Below are positions 36,347 through 45,751 of a stretch of DNA of 64,000 nt, one piece after another. Source of the stretch: Microbacterium hibisci (lineage in GTDB: Bacteria; Actinomycetota; Actinomycetes; Actinomycetales; Microbacteriaceae); the NCBI RefSeq assembly GCF_015278255.1, contig NZ_JADIJC010000001.1, forward strand, positions 496,001-560,000, given 5' to 3'. Position 1 is the stretch's first letter, and every line of letters begins with the position of its first letter. The notes under the pieces were generated by a model. That model was not told where the DNA came from, did not search any database, and saw nothing but the letters and a program-made list of their open reading frames with translations. Both the position numbers and the translations under genes were made by a program.

Positions 36347-37459
36347 TCAGGCGTTCCGGAAGCGGTCGCGCAGCTTGGCGAACAGGCCCTGGTGGAACTC
36401 CGCGAGCTTCGGCGCGGGCGCCTTGGTGCGCTTGGCGAACTCCTCGATCAACGCGCGTTCCTTGTGGTCCAGGCGCGTCGGCGTCACGACGTGCACGCCG
36501 ACCCGCAGATCGCCGCGCTGCGAGCCGCGCAGCGGCGTGATGCCGCGGCCCTTGATGGTCAGCACATCACCGGCCTGGACGCCCGGTCGCACTTCGAGAT
36601 CCACCGGGCCGTCGAGCGACTCGATCGTGGTGGTGGTTCCGAGGATCGCGTCGGGCATCGACACCTCGAGCGTTGCGAGCAGGTCGTCGCCGTCGCGGCT
36701 GAAGACCTCGTGCGGCTGGACGGTGACCTCGATGTACAGGTCGCCGTTGGGTCCGCCCGCCGGACCGACCTCGCCCGAGCCCGGAAGCTGCAGGCGCAGG
36801 CCCGTCTCGACGCCGGCGGGGATGTCGAGCGACACCGTGCGGCGGGCGCGCACCCGCCCCTGGCCCTGGCACGTGGCGCAGGGGTACGGGATCGTGGTGC
36901 CGTAGCCCTGGCAGACGTTGCAGGGCTGCGTGGTCACGACGTTGCCGAGGAGGCTCCGCACCTGGCGCTGGACGTTGCCGGTGCCGTGGCAGATGTCGCA
37001 CGTGACGGGGCTGGTGCCGGGCTGGCAGCACGAGCCCTGGCACGTCTCGCAGACCACCGCGGTGTCAACCTCGATGTCGCGGTGCGTGCCGAACACGACG
37101 TCGCCCAGTTCGAGCGTCACGCGGACGAGGGCGTCCTGGCCGCGCTCGCGGCGCGAGCGCGGCCGGCCGGCACGCCCCCCGCCCGCGGCGCCGAAGAACG
37201 TCTCGAAGATGTCGTTGAACCCGCCGAAGCCGCCGGCACCACCGAACGGCGAGTCGCCGCCGCCCATGTCGTAGCGGGCGCGCTGATCGGGGTCGCTCAG
37301 CACGTCGTAGGCGTGCGTCACCAGCTTGAAGCGCTCGGATGCCTCCTCGCCGGGGTTGACGTCCGGGTGCAGCTGTCGGGCCAGCTTGCGGTACGCCTTC
37401 TTGATCTCGTCGGTGGAGGCGTCGCGTGAGACGCCGAGGACCTCGTAGTGGTCAGCCAC
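36347..37459 (-). CDS. dnaJ: Chaperone DnaJ (DnaJ2 type)
   Basis: DnaJ delivers unfolded proteins to DnaK and stimulates its ATPase. The 370-residue protein has the J domain with HPD in [11 protein letters not shown] (residues 1-70), a short G/F-rich region (about 68-90), four zinc-binding CxxCxGxG repeats (about 130-210) and the peptide-binding C-terminal domain. The first zinc repeat reads CETCQGSC, with C in place of the last G. GGAAGG precedes GTG 37459. The gene lies 52 bases after hrcA and is presumably under the same CIRCE-controlled promoter. Confidence 0.95.
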   Translation of the reverse strand: MADHYEVLGVSRDASTDEIKKAYRKLARQLHPDVNPGEEASERFKLVTHAYDVLSDPDQRARYDMGGGDSPFGGAGGFGGFNDIFETFFGAAGGGRAGRPRSRRERGQDALVRVTLELGDVVFGTHRDIEVDTAVVCETCQGSCCQPGTSPVTCDICHGTGNVQRQVRSLLGNVVTTQPCNVCQGYGTTIPYPCATCQGQGRVRARRTVSLDIPAGVETGLRLQLPGSGEVGPAGGPNGDLYIEVTVQPHEVFSRDGDDLLATLEVSMPDAILGTTTTIESLDGPVDLEVRPGVQAGDVLTIKGRGITPLRGSQRGDLRVGVHVVTPTRLDHKERALIEEFAKRTKAPAPKLAEFHQGLFAKLRDRFRNA

Positions 37460-37510
37460 TTTCGCCTTCCTGCCGCGGTCGGGCCGCGGATTCGTGGGTG
37501 CGCGCGTGCG

Positions 37511-38551
37511 TCAGCGGGAGTTCTCGTCCTGCTCGAGCATGCGCGTGAGATAGCGCGCGACGGCACGGACCGCCGCGAGGTTCGTGGGATAGTCCATGCG
37601 GGTCGGCCCGAGCACGCCGACGCGAGCGAGCGAGCCTGTCGCGTCGTAGTCGCTCGCGACGACGGATGCCTCGCCCAGGCCGAACGCGTCGTTCTCTCGT
37701 CCGATGCTGGCGGCGAGTCCCTGCTCGTCGGCCACCATCTCGCCCATCAGCCGCAGCAGGGTCACCTGCTCCTCGATCGCCTCGAGGAGCGGATAGATGC
37801 TGCCCCGGAAGTCGGACTCGCGACGAGCGAGGTTCGCACTGCCGGCCATCACGAGGCGGTCCTGACGGAACTCTTCGAGCTCTTCGGCCACGGCTCGCAC
37901 GATCTCGTCGGTCGCGCGCTCTCGCGCGGGCGCCTGCTCCTGCGGGACGTCGAGCCGCTCCGCGATGCGCTGGAGACCCTCGCGCACGGGGCGGCCGACG
38001 AGCAGCGTGCCGAGCCCCGCGCGGATGTGCGCGAGGTCGCTGTCGTCGAACTCGTCGCCGACGTGGGTGAGGCGCTGGGACACCCGGCCGGTGTCGGTGA
38101 CCACGATCACCAGCATCCGTCCGCCCCCCAGCTGCACCAGCTCGACGTGCGTCACGTTCGCGCGCGCGAACGACGGGTACTGGACGATGGCGACCTGGCC
38201 GGTCAGCTGCGTGAGGGCGCGCACGGTGCGCACGAGCGCGTCGTCGAGGTCTCCGGGGCCTTCGAGGAACGCGGCGATCGCCGAACGCTGGGCAGGCGAC
38301 AGAGGCCGCAGCTCGGCCAGATGATCGACGAAGACGCGGTAGCCCTTGTCGGTGGGCACGCGGCCCGACGACGTGTGCGGGGCGGCGATGAGCTCTTCGT
38401 CCTCGAGCAGGGCCATGTCGTTGCGAATGGTCGCGGCCGATACGCCGAACGCGTGCCGCTCGACGATCGCCTTGCTGCCGACGGGCTCGCGCGTGTCGAC
38501 GTAGTCCTGGACGATCGCCCGCAGCACCTGCAGACCTCGCTCGCTGACCAT
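37511..38551 (-). CDS. hrcA: Heat-inducible transcription repressor HrcA
   Basis: HrcA represses heat-shock operons by binding CIRCE. The 346-residue protein has an N-terminal winged helix (ERGLQVLRAIVQDYVDTREPVGSKAI, VSAATIRNDMALLE) and a GAF-like dimer domain. GAGGAGG precedes ATG 38551. A CIRCE element and a -10 box lie about 35-60 bases upstream, indicating self-regulation together with dnaJ and rsmE. groEL, another usual target, is not in the window. Confidence 0.96.
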   Translation of the reverse strand: MVSERGLQVLRAIVQDYVDTREPVGSKAIVERHAFGVSAATIRNDMALLEDEELIAAPHTSSGRVPTDKGYRVFVDHLAELRPLSPAQRSAIAAFLEGPGDLDDALVRTVRALTQLTGQVAIVQYPSFARANVTHVELVQLGGGRMLVIVVTDTGRVSQRLTHVGDEFDDSDLAHIRAGLGTLLVGRPVREGLQRIAERLDVPQEQAPARERATDEIVRAVAEELEEFRQDRLVMAGSANLARRESDFRGSIYPLLEAIEEQVTLLRLMGEMVADEQGLAASIGRENDAFGLGEASVVASDYDATGSLARVGVLGPTRMDYPTNLAAVRAVARYLTRMLEQDENSR

Positions 38552-38583
38552 CCCGCCTCCTCACGCTGTGCAGGCCAGGGTTC

Positions 38584-38608
38584 TGGCACTCGCATGACTC
38601 GAGTGCCA
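38584..38608 (-). promoter_or_regulatory. CIRCE operator (HrcA binding site)
   Basis: TGGCACTC, a 9-base spacer and GAGTGCCA form a perfect 8-bp inverted repeat matching CIRCE (TTAGCACTC-N9-GAGTGCTAA). It lies immediately downstream of the -10 box TAGAAT, so it covers the start of transcription and bound HrcA would block the polymerase. Confidence 0.95.
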
Positions 38609-38614
38609 ATTCTA
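38609..38614 (-). promoter_or_regulatory. -10 element (TAGAAT) of the hrcA operon
   Basis: TAGAAT abuts the CIRCE element and predicts a leader of about 50 bases before hrcA. Confidence 0.65.
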
Positions 38615-38761
38615 TCCGATGCCCCGTCCGGATCGCCGAGCGACGCCCGGTCGACACCCGGCAGCGCCGCAGTTTGCTGCCTCACCTCGGAGCACCGGTC
38701 TGCGCCGGCCCTACCCGGCGGCGCCACCCCTCCCGGACTGCGCCGCGCCTCCAGGATTGCG

Positions 38762-38783
38762 CCGCGCCGCCCACGCGGCGCGG
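38762..38783 (-). terminator. Terminator after hemW
   Basis: A 9-bp perfect stem (38762-38770 with 38775-38783) with the loop CCAC lies 5 bases after the hemW stop codon. It lacks a T-run. The remaining hemW-hrcA gap holds GC-rich sequence with two similar TGCGCCGCGCC segments and the hrcA promoter. Confidence 0.6.
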
Positions 38784-38787
38784 GCGG

Positions 38788-40005
38788 TCACTCCGTGAGT
38801 GCTCGCACCACGGCGTCGGCGAGGAGGCGGCCGCGGCGGGTCAGCACGACCCGTCCGCGCACCGCGGCCGGTCCCTCGATGAGACCGTCGGCGATCAGCG
38901 CCGCCACGCCGTGACGCCGCTCGCCGGCGAGCTCGTCGATCGGCAGCCCCTCCCGGATGCGCGTCCGCAGCAGCACGGCCTCCAGCGCCCGGGCCGCGGC
39001 ATCCGGGATCTCACGTCCCGCTGCCGGCGACTCGCCTGTCGCGAGGCGCTGTGCGTACGCCGCCGGGTGCTTGACGTTCCAGAACCTGACGCCGGCGATG
39101 TGGCTGTGCGCGCCGGGACCGAAGCCCCACCAGTCGGAGCTCATCCAGTACGCGAGGTTGTGGCGAGAGCGGTGCCCCTGGCCGCGCGACCAGTTCGACA
39201 CCTCGTACCAGTCGAAGCCCGCGCCGCCGAGCAGGTCGTCGGCGAGCTCGTACATGTCGGCCTGGAGGTCGTCGTCGGGTGCCACCACCTCACCGCGGCG
39301 GATCTGACGGGCGAGTTTGGTGCCGTCCTCGATGATGAGGGCATAGGCAGAGATGTGATCGGGCTCCAGGCCCACGGCGGTGTCGAGCGAGGCCCGCCAG
39401 TCGTCGAGCGACTCTCCGGGGGCTCCGTAGATGAGGTCGACGCTGACGTCGAGGCCCGCGCCCCTGGCCGCCGCGACGGCGGTGCGGACATTGTCGGGAT
39501 CGTGCGTGCGATCGAGAGCGGCCAGCACATGCGGGACGGCGGACTGCATGCCGATCGACATCCGCGTCACGCCGGCCGCGGCGAGCTCGGCCGCGACCGC
39601 CGGCGAGACGGTGTCGGGATTCGCCTCCACCGTCACCTCGGCGCCGTCGGCGATGCCGAAGCTCTCGCGAACGCCGTCGAGCATGCGGCCGAGGTCGCCC
39701 GCCGGCAGGAGCGTCGGCGTGCCGCCCCCGAAGAACACCGTCGATGCGGGGCGGTTGCCGCCGGAGCGCGCGAGCACGCCGGCGGCGAGATCGACCTCGC
39801 GCAGCAGGGTGTCGGCGTACTCGTCCTGACGGGTGCCGCGCAGCTCGGACGACGTGTAGGTGTTGAAATCGCAGTACCCGCAGCGCACGCGGCAGAACGG
39901 CACGTGGAGGTACACGCCGAAATCGGTCGCCGGGTCGATGCGCGTGCCCGGCGGCAGCGAGCCGTCCGCGGGAACGGGCTCGCCGAGCGGAAGCGCGGAG
40001 CCCAT
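38788..40005 (-). CDS. hemW: Radical SAM heme chaperone HemW (coproporphyrinogen III oxidase-like)
   Basis: The 405-residue protein is a radical SAM enzyme with the cluster motif CRVRCGYC (C38, C42, C45). HemW proteins bind and insert heme; they lack true coproporphyrinogen oxidase activity despite the old name. GGGTPTLL and the HemW C-terminal domain are present. ATG 40005 begins 7 bases after the DUF1990 gene, from which it is probably transcribed. Here the position before hrcA follows the common actinobacterial order. Confidence 0.93.
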   Translation of the reverse strand: MGSALPLGEPVPADGSLPPGTRIDPATDFGVYLHVPFCRVRCGYCDFNTYTSSELRGTRQDEYADTLLREVDLAAGVLARSGGNRPASTVFFGGGTPTLLPAGDLGRMLDGVRESFGIADGAEVTVEANPDTVSPAVAAELAAAGVTRMSIGMQSAVPHVLAALDRTHDPDNVRTAVAAARGAGLDVSVDLIYGAPGESLDDWRASLDTAVGLEPDHISAYALIIEDGTKLARQIRRGEVVAPDDDLQADMYELADDLLGGAGFDWYEVSNWSRGQGHRSRHNLAYWMSSDWWGFGPGAHSHIAGVRFWNVKHPAAYAQRLATGESPAAGREIPDAAARALEAVLLRTRIREGLPIDELAGERRHGVAALIADGLIEGPAAVRGRVVLTRRGRLLADAVVRALTE

Positions 40006-40012
40006 CAGAGCC

Positions 40013-40663
40013 TCACGCGGGAGTCGTGTACAGCGGCGAGATCGCGCGCAGATAGCGCGTGAAGAGCTCGCGGCGCCGGCGCTTGGTGAGCGCGGGAAGC
40101 ATCCGGTACAGCAGAGCGCGAGGGGCGTCGAACGCGCGGACGGTGAACCACACCTCGTCGTTGTCGTACCAGTCGATCATGAACGACTCTTCGCCGCTGA
40201 CGACGGAGTCGCCCACGGTGCCGAGCGCGAACCCCACGCGGCGGGGCTCCTCGACGGCGAAGATGACCCGCAGCTCGGCATCGACGCGGAGTCCGCGCAC
40301 CCGCCCGTCGACGCGGATCGTGGTCCCTGCCCCGACGTACGGCGTGCCGTCGGCGTCGAAGCGCTGCTCGGTCTCGGAGCGGCTGGGCGCGATCGGGGTG
40401 CCTTCGGCGTCGAAGCTCACGCCCGAGTACATCGGACCGGATGCGGGGCGCACATCGCTGACCTCGAGGCCTGCGCCGCGCTGCGCCGTCCACGACATCA
40501 GCGCCTCGCCGGCGGCCTGGAAGCGCGCCTCGCCGCTGCCGATGCGCCACGACTGCTCCGCGGGGATGCTGCGCTCCGGCGGATAGTGCATGAGATCCGG
40601 CGCCTGCGTCGCCCCGACGGCGGCGTAGTCGACGGTGTCGTCACGGAAGGTGCCTCGACGCAT
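40013..40663 (-). CDS. DUF1990 family protein
   Basis: This 216-residue protein matches DUF1990, a family of unknown function with a beta-rich fold resembling lipid-binding START-like proteins. It has no signal peptide or membrane segment. Characteristic segments are QAAGEALMSWTAQRGAGL, GTTIRVDGRVRGLRVDAEL and GFALGTVGDSVVSGEESFMI. TAGGCT lies 7 bases before ATG 40663, so its mRNA is predicted to be leaderless and to include hemW. Confidence 0.8.
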   Translation of the reverse strand: MRRGTFRDDTVDYAAVGATQAPDLMHYPPERSIPAEQSWRIGSGEARFQAAGEALMSWTAQRGAGLEVSDVRPASGPMYSGVSFDAEGTPIAPSRSETEQRFDADGTPYVGAGTTIRVDGRVRGLRVDAELRVIFAVEEPRRVGFALGTVGDSVVSGEESFMIDWYDNDEVWFTVRAFDAPRALLYRMLPALTKRRRRELFTRYLRAISPLYTTPA

Positions 40664-40670
40664 GGATTCC

Positions 40671-40676
40671 AGCCTA
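40671..40676 (-). promoter_or_regulatory. -10 element (TAGGCT), near-leaderless start of the DUF1990-hemW unit
   Basis: TAGGCT is followed by 7 bases and ATG 40663. It lies in the 27-base gap after lepA. Confidence 0.6.
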
Positions 40677-40690
40677 CTTCGCGAGTCGCA

Positions 40691-42541
40691 TCACTTCTTG
40701 GCAGGACCCTCGACGTCCCCCGAGAGCGCGGCGATGAACGCCTCCTGGGGAACCTCGACGCGACCGACCATCTTCATGCGCTTCTTGCCCTCCTTCTGCT
40801 TCTCGAGCAGCTTGCGCTTTCGCGAGATGTCGCCGCCGTAGCACTTCGCCAGGACGTCCTTGCGCATGGCGCGGATGTTCTCGCGCGCGATGATGCGCGC
40901 ACCGATCGCCGCCTGGATCGGCACCTCGAACTGCTGGCGCGGGATCAGCTTGCGCAGCCGCTCGGTCATCATCGTGCCGTAGGCGTACGCCTTCTCGCGG
41001 TGGACGATCGAGCTGAACGCGTCGACCTTGTCGCCCTGCAGCAGGATGTCGACCTTGACGAGGTCGGCGGTCTGCGAGCCCGCGGGTTCGTAGTCGAGGC
41101 TCGCGTAGCCCTGAGTCTTCGACTTCAGCTGGTCGAAGAAGTCGAACACGATCTCGCCGAGGGGCATGTGATAGCGCAGCTCGACGCGGTCCTCGCTGAG
41201 GTAGTCCATGCCGAGCAGCGAGCCTCGCCGCGACTGGCAGAGTTCCATGACCGTGCCGACGTAGTCCTTGGGCAGCAGGATGCCGACCTTCACGACCGGC
41301 TCGGACACCTCGGCCACGCGCCCGTCGGGGTACTCGCTCGGATTGGTGACGACCACGGTCTCGCCGGTGTCGGTGAGCACCTCGTACGTGACCGACGGTG
41401 CGGTCGTGATGAGGTCGAGGTCGAACTCGCGGGAGAGCCGCTCGGTGATGATCTCGAGGTGCAGGAGGCCGAGGAAGCCGCAGCGGAAGCCGAAGCCGAG
41501 CGCCACGGACGTCTCGGGCTCGTACTGGAGCGACGCGTCTGAAAGCTTCAGCTTGTCGAGAGCCTCGCGAAGGTCGGCGTAGTCGCTGCCGTCGATCGGA
41601 TAGATGCCGGAGAACACCATGGGCTTCGGATCGGTGTAGCCGGGCAGAGCCTCGGAGGCGGGCTTGCGCTGGTTCGTGATCGTGTCGCCGACCTTCGACT
41701 GCCGCACATCCTTCACACCGGTGATGAGGTAGCCGACCTCGCCGACGCCGAGGCCCTTGGTGGGGACGGGCTCGGGGCTGGAGACGCCGATCTCGAGGAG
41801 GTCGTGCGTCGCGCGGGTCGACATCATCTGGATGCGCTCGCGCGGCTCCAGCTTGCCGTCGACCATGCGGACGTACGTGACAACTCCCCGGTACGAGTCG
41901 TACACCGAGTCGAAGATCATGGCGCGGGCCGGGGCATCCGCGTTCCCCTTCGGAGCCGGGATCTGCTCGACGATGCGGTCGAGCAGCGTCTCGACACCCA
42001 TGCCGGTCTTGCCGCTCACGCGGAGAACGTCGTCGGGGTCGCCGCCGATGAGGTTCGCGAGCTCGGCGGCGAACTTCTCGGGGTCGGCCGCCGGCAGGTC
42101 GATCTTGTTGAGCACCGGGATGATGTGCAGGTCGTTCTCGAGCGCCAGGTAGAGGTTGGCGAGCGTCTGCGCCTCGATGCCCTGAGCCGCGTCGACCAGC
42201 AGGATGGCACCCTCGCACGCGGCCAGCGACCGCGAGACCTCGTACGTGAAGTCCACGTGGCCGGGCGTGTCGATCATGTTGAGCGCGAACGTGCCGTCGC
42301 CGGTCGCCCAGGGCATGCGCACGGCCTGCGACTTGATCGTGATGCCGCGCTCGCGCTCGATGTCCATGCGGTCGAGGTACTGCGCGCGCATGTCGCGATC
42401 GGAGACCACGCCGGTGATCTGCAGCATGCGGTCGGCCAGCGTCGACTTGCCGTGGTCGATGTGGGCGATGATGCAGAAGTTGCGGATCAGCTCGGGCGGC
42501 GTGGCGGACGGCTCGAGGGGCTTCAGGGCGCGCGGTGACAT
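40691..42541 (-). CDS. lepA: Elongation factor 4
   Basis: LepA is a translational GTPase that acts on stalled or back-translocated ribosomes. The 616-residue product has the G-domain motifs AHIDHGKST (residues 26-34), DTPGHVDF and NKIDLP, and the LepA-specific C-terminal domain ending with [17 protein letters not shown]. No ribosome binding site is visible. TAGAAT lies 9 bases before ATG 42541, leaving a leader of only two or three bases. Confidence 0.96.
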   Translation of the reverse strand: MSPRALKPLEPSATPPELIRNFCIIAHIDHGKSTLADRMLQITGVVSDRDMRAQYLDRMDIERERGITIKSQAVRMPWATGDGTFALNMIDTPGHVDFTYEVSRSLAACEGAILLVDAAQGIEAQTLANLYLALENDLHIIPVLNKIDLPAADPEKFAAELANLIGGDPDDVLRVSGKTGMGVETLLDRIVEQIPAPKGNADAPARAMIFDSVYDSYRGVVTYVRMVDGKLEPRERIQMMSTRATHDLLEIGVSSPEPVPTKGLGVGEVGYLITGVKDVRQSKVGDTITNQRKPASEALPGYTDPKPMVFSGIYPIDGSDYADLREALDKLKLSDASLQYEPETSVALGFGFRCGFLGLLHLEIITERLSREFDLDLITTAPSVTYEVLTDTGETVVVTNPSEYPDGRVAEVSEPVVKVGILLPKDYVGTVMELCQSRRGSLLGMDYLSEDRVELRYHMPLGEIVFDFFDQLKSKTQGYASLDYEPAGSQTADLVKVDILLQGDKVDAFSSIVHREKAYAYGTMMTERLRKLIPRQQFEVPIQAAIGARIIARENIRAMRKDVLAKCYGGDISRKRKLLEKQKEGKKRMKMVGRVEVPQEAFIAALSGDVEGPAKK

Positions 42542-42550
42542 GTCGAGACG

Positions 42551-42556
42551 ATTCTA
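42551..42556 (-). promoter_or_regulatory. -10 element (TAGAAT) of lepA
   Basis: TAGAAT is followed by 9 bases and ATG 42541. Confidence 0.55.
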
Positions 42557-42602
42557 CGGGTGACGGATGCCGCAACCCTGCGAGCGACCGGATCGCCCGG
42601 GT

Positions 42603-43745
42603 TCAGAGGGGCGCGGGGATCCGGCCGAGACCTTCCAGCAGCTCGTCGCGGTCGCTCGCGACACAGACCCGGACCCATCCCTCGCCCGAGGCGCCGAACG
42701 CGCTCCCGGGCGCGACGGCGACCCCGCGCTCGTCCAGGAATCGCTCGCACCAGGCCACCACGTCGCCGTCCGACACATGCGAGACGTCGATCCACAGGTA
42801 GAAGGCCCCGGTGGGCGCGAGGTATCGCAGCCCCCGGGCGTCGAGCGCCGCCGTGGCGGCGGCGAGGTTGTCGCGGTAGTGGGCCGCGCTGCGGTGCACC
42901 GCGGCCTGATCGCCGGCGAGGGCCGCTGCCGCGGCCCGCTGCGACGGCTCGTCCACGCAGCTCACGACGGACTCCTGCACGCGCAGCATCGTCTGCCGCC
43001 ATCCCGGAGGAGTGACGAGCCAGCCGACGCGCGCGCCCGTCATGGCGTAGGTCTTCGACATCGAGAACACCGACAGCACACGGTCGTCCGCATCCAGGGT
43101 CGCCGGGCTCACGTGCGGCTCACCCCAGGTGAAGCGCTCGTACACCTCGTCGCTGATGACCCAGAGGTCGTGCCGCCGCGCCACGTCGAGGAGCGCGCGC
43201 AGCGTGTCGCGGTCGAAGGTCGAGCCGAGAGGGTTGGACGGCGTGTTCACGATGAGGGCGCGTGTTCTCGGCGTGACCAGACCCTCGAGTTCGGCGAGGT
43301 CGGGCTGGAAGGAGCGCTCCGGTCGCAGCGGGTACGGCACGGGGACCGCCTGCAGCAGGTGCGCGTTCATGGTGAACGTCGTGTAGCCGGGGTCGGGCAC
43401 CAGGATCTCGTCGCCGCGCGACAGCGTGAGCGCCATCGCGAGGTGCAGCGCCTGGGTTGCGCCCACCGTCACCCAGATCTGCTCCGTGTCGACCTCGAGG
43501 CCGTTCTCACGGGCCAGCTTGGCGCGGATCGCCTCGCGGAGCGGAGGGATGCCGCCGTTCGGCGTGTAACGGATCGCGCCGGCGCGCCATGCCTCGGCGG
43601 CGGCGTCGCGGATCCGCTCCCCCGCGACCTCGCCCGGTTCGCCCACCGCGAGGATGATGGTTCCGGGCCGACGCAGTGCCCGCTCGAGGATGTGGCGGAC
43701 GCCGGAGCCCGGCATCCGGGCGACGTGCGGGGCGATCTCGGGCAT
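42603..43745 (-). CDS. Class I/II pyridoxal-phosphate aminotransferase
   Basis: The 380-residue protein has fold type I features: the PLP lysine in SMSKTYAMTGARVGW (near residue 231), the NTPSNPLG loop and VISDEVYERF. It resembles aspartate/aromatic aminotransferases of the AspC/PatA group, but the substrate cannot be fixed from the sequence. ATG 43745 is preceded at 6 bases by TAGCAT, so it is predicted to be leaderless. It is divergent from a hydrolase gene whose own -10 box lies 16 bases away. Confidence 0.88.
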   Translation of the reverse strand: MPEIAPHVARMPGSGVRHILERALRRPGTIILAVGEPGEVAGERIRDAAAEAWRAGAIRYTPNGGIPPLREAIRAKLARENGLEVDTEQIWVTVGATQALHLAMALTLSRGDEILVPDPGYTTFTMNAHLLQAVPVPYPLRPERSFQPDLAELEGLVTPRTRALIVNTPSNPLGSTFDRDTLRALLDVARRHDLWVISDEVYERFTWGEPHVSPATLDADDRVLSVFSMSKTYAMTGARVGWLVTPPGWRQTMLRVQESVVSCVDEPSQRAAAAALAGDQAAVHRSAAHYRDNLAAATAALDARGLRYLAPTGAFYLWIDVSHVSDGDVVAWCERFLDERGVAVAPGSAFGASGEGWVRVCVASDRDELLEGLGRIPAPL

Positions 43746-43751
43746 GCCGCC

Positions 43752-43757
43752 ATGCTA
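43752..43757 (-). promoter_or_regulatory. -10 element (TAGCAT), leaderless start of the aminotransferase
   Basis: TAGCAT is followed by 6 bases and ATG 43745. Confidence 0.55.
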
Positions 43758-43773
43758 TGCGGGCTCCCACGGC

Positions 43774-43779
43774 TACCCT
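43774..43779 (+). promoter_or_regulatory. -10 element (TACCCT), near-leaderless start of the alpha/beta hydrolase
   Basis: TACCCT is followed by 7 bases and ATG 43787. Confidence 0.55.
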
Positions 43780-43786
43780 GTTCGTC

Positions 43787-44512
43787 ATGGCGGTCCAGGT
43801 CGTGCTCGTGCACGGCATCCGGACGTCCGCCACGATGTGGCGCTCGCAGGTCGACTATCTGGCCGCGCGCGGCAACCCGGTGACCGCGGTCGACCTGCCG
43901 GGTCACGGCACGCGGATGGCGGAGGAGTTCACGCTCGATTCGGCGTTGGAGACGATCGACGACGCCGTGCGCACTGCAGCGGAGCGCGGCCCCGTGCTGC
44001 TGTCGGGGCACTCGATGGGCGGCCTGCTCTGCATCGAGTACGTCGGTGCCGAGCAGCCGCCGCCGGTCGCGGGCTTCGTCGCCGCATCGTGCACCGCCAT
44101 CCCGCGCGGGGTCGGCCTGGCGACCTACCGCGTGCTCGCCCGCGGCTTCGACTCGCTGCCCGACCGCGGCATGTGGCTGACCGACCGGATGCTCGACCGG
44201 ATCCTGCCCGACGAGACGCGCGGGGACTTCGGGGCCGGCGGCTACGCGCTCGACGCTCAGGACATCGCGCTGCGCAGCCTCTCGGTGCTGGACCTGCTCG
44301 CGGCGCTGCGGCGCATCGAGGTGCCGCTGTGGTTCGTCAACGGCCAGTACGACCAGCTCCGCGTCAACGAGCGGCTGTTCCTGCGGATCGCGCGGCACGC
44401 CGAGCTGGTCGTCGTCCCCCGCACCACCCACCACGTGACCGTGATGCGCCCGCGCGTGTTCAACGCGCTGCTCGAGGTCGCACTCACGACCCTCGAGACG
44501 TCAGACCGCTGA
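43787..44512 (+). CDS. Alpha/beta-fold hydrolase
   Basis: The 241-residue protein has the classical triad of the fold: oxyanion HG motif VLVHG, nucleophile serine in GHSMGG, aspartate in NGQYDQLR and histidine in RTTHHVT. No signal peptide is present, so it is cytoplasmic. Substrate unknown; esterases, lipases and haloperoxidases share this pattern. ATG 43787 begins MAVQVVLVHG, giving the normal length; upstream in-frame starts would add sequence from the opposite gene. Its last 12 bases overlap the end of the convergent MFS gene. Confidence 0.85.
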   Translation: MAVQVVLVHGIRTSATMWRSQVDYLAARGNPVTAVDLPGHGTRMAEEFTLDSALETIDDAVRTAAERGPVLLSGHSMGGLLCIEYVGAEQPPPVAGFVAASCTAIPRGVGLATYRVLARGFDSLPDRGMWLTDRMLDRILPDETRGDFGAGGYALDAQDIALRSLSVLDLLAALRRIEVPLWFVNGQYDQLRVNERLFLRIARHAELVVVPRTTHHVTVMRPRVFNALLEVALTTLETSDR

Positions 44513-45751
44513 GCCGGCGCGCTCCCGACTGCGGATCGCGTACGTCATGAGACCGCCGGCCACCGAGACGACCCCGCCCACGAGGAACAGCAGCCAGAAC
44601 CCGCCGACGAGGGCGACCAGCCCGGCACCGAGCAGCGGGCCGATGAGCTGCCCGAGACTTGCTGAGACGTTGACGAAGCCCAGGTCTCTGGCGTGGTCCT
44701 CGGGATGCGGCAGCAGGTCGGTCCCCAGGGCGAGCCCTACGGACATGTACGCGCCGTAGCCGATGCCGAGCAGGGCCGCGGCGATCATCGCCGAGGTCAG
44801 CGACGGTGCCACGACGAGCACGATCGAGGCGACGCCCTGCAGCACCGCCGACCAGACGACGAACGGGATGCGGCGCCCGGTCCGGTCCGAGATCCGGCCC
44901 GAGACGATCGACGCGGTGACGACGAACAACGTGTAGACGAGGATCAGGAGCAGCAGCTCGTCCTCGGCGGTCGCCGGGTCGCGGTGCAGTCCGTACAAGA
45001 GGAAGAACAGCAGCAGGCCGGTGCCCAGTGCGTTGCCGATGTTGACGGTCAGGCGCCCGGCCAGGAGCCACGCGAAGTCGCGATCGCGGAGCGCGGCGAG
45101 ACGCTCGCCCAGTGTCCGCACCTCACGTGCGACGGCCGATTGCGCGGGTGCGGGCGGGTCGGGCAGGAGCAGCGCCGCCGCGGTGCCGATGATCGCCAGG
45201 AATCCGGCCAGCACGAGGTATCCCACGACGACACCGAGCTCCAGCAGCACGATGACGCCCACGCCGACGACGATCCCCAGCGCCTGCGAAGAAGAGACGG
45301 CGGCCGAAGCCGCGCCGCGCTGCGTCGTGAGCTGGTCGGCGATCAGCGCGGTGAACGCCGCCGAGGCGACCGCGATGCCCACCGACACGCCGACCCACGC
45401 CAGCCCTACGCTCCACGGTCCCGACGCGAAGGCGATCGCCACCAGCGACAGCGTGGCGAGCCCGACTCCGGCCAGCGCCCAGGGACGGCGCCGGCCCATT
45501 CGTCCCCTCGTGCGGTCCGACAGCCCGCCCGCCAGAGGGGCCGCGATGACGCCGGCGACACCCCCGATGGCGAGCACGAGCCCGGACGAGACGACGCCTG
45601 TCACCCAGCCGTCCGCGTCGTCCGGCGTGTCGAGCTGCAGCGGGATGAGGAGCTGCAGCGGCGTGAGCTGCACCGTCCACAGTGCGAGCCACGCGAGCGT
45701 GAACAGGGTGAACCACCCGGCGCCCACCTTGGCGCCCCGTGCCGCGCTCAT
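44501..45751 (-). CDS. Major facilitator superfamily transporter
   Basis: The 416-residue protein has twelve predicted membrane segments and the MFS loop motifs GGLSDRTRGRMGRRR between segments 2 and 3 and GRISDRTGRR in the second half. Its overall look (SDRTRGRMGRRRPW) is that of sugar/cation symporter-like MFS proteins. ATG 45751 overlaps the stop codon of the beta-glucosidase gene by four bases (ATGA). The coupling suggests uptake of a beta-glucoside or related sugar that the glucosidase then splits. Confidence 0.85.
   Translation of the reverse strand: MSAARGAKVGAGWFTLFTLAWLALWTVQLTPLQLLIPLQLDTPDDADGWVTGVVSSGLVLAIGGVAGVIAAPLAGGLSDRTRGRMGRRRPWALAGVGLATLSLVAIAFASGPWSVGLAWVGVSVGIAVASAAFTALIADQLTTQRGAASAAVSSSQALGIVVGVGVIVLLELGVVVGYLVLAGFLAIIGTAAALLLPDPPAPAQSAVAREVRTLGERLAALRDRDFAWLLAGRLTVNIGNALGTGLLLFFLLYGLHRDPATAEDELLLLILVYTLFVVTASIVSGRISDRTGRRIPFVVWSAVLQGVASIVLVVAPSLTSAMIAAALLGIGYGAYMSVGLALGTDLLPHPEDHARDLGFVNVSASLGQLIGPLLGAGLVALVGGFWLLFLVGGVVSVAGGLMTYAIRSRERAGSAV

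Noticed and set aside
38640..38787. Small gene in the hemW-hrcA gap
   Set aside because: Frames here lack start signals and the sequence is repetitive GC-rich DNA with a terminator hairpin.
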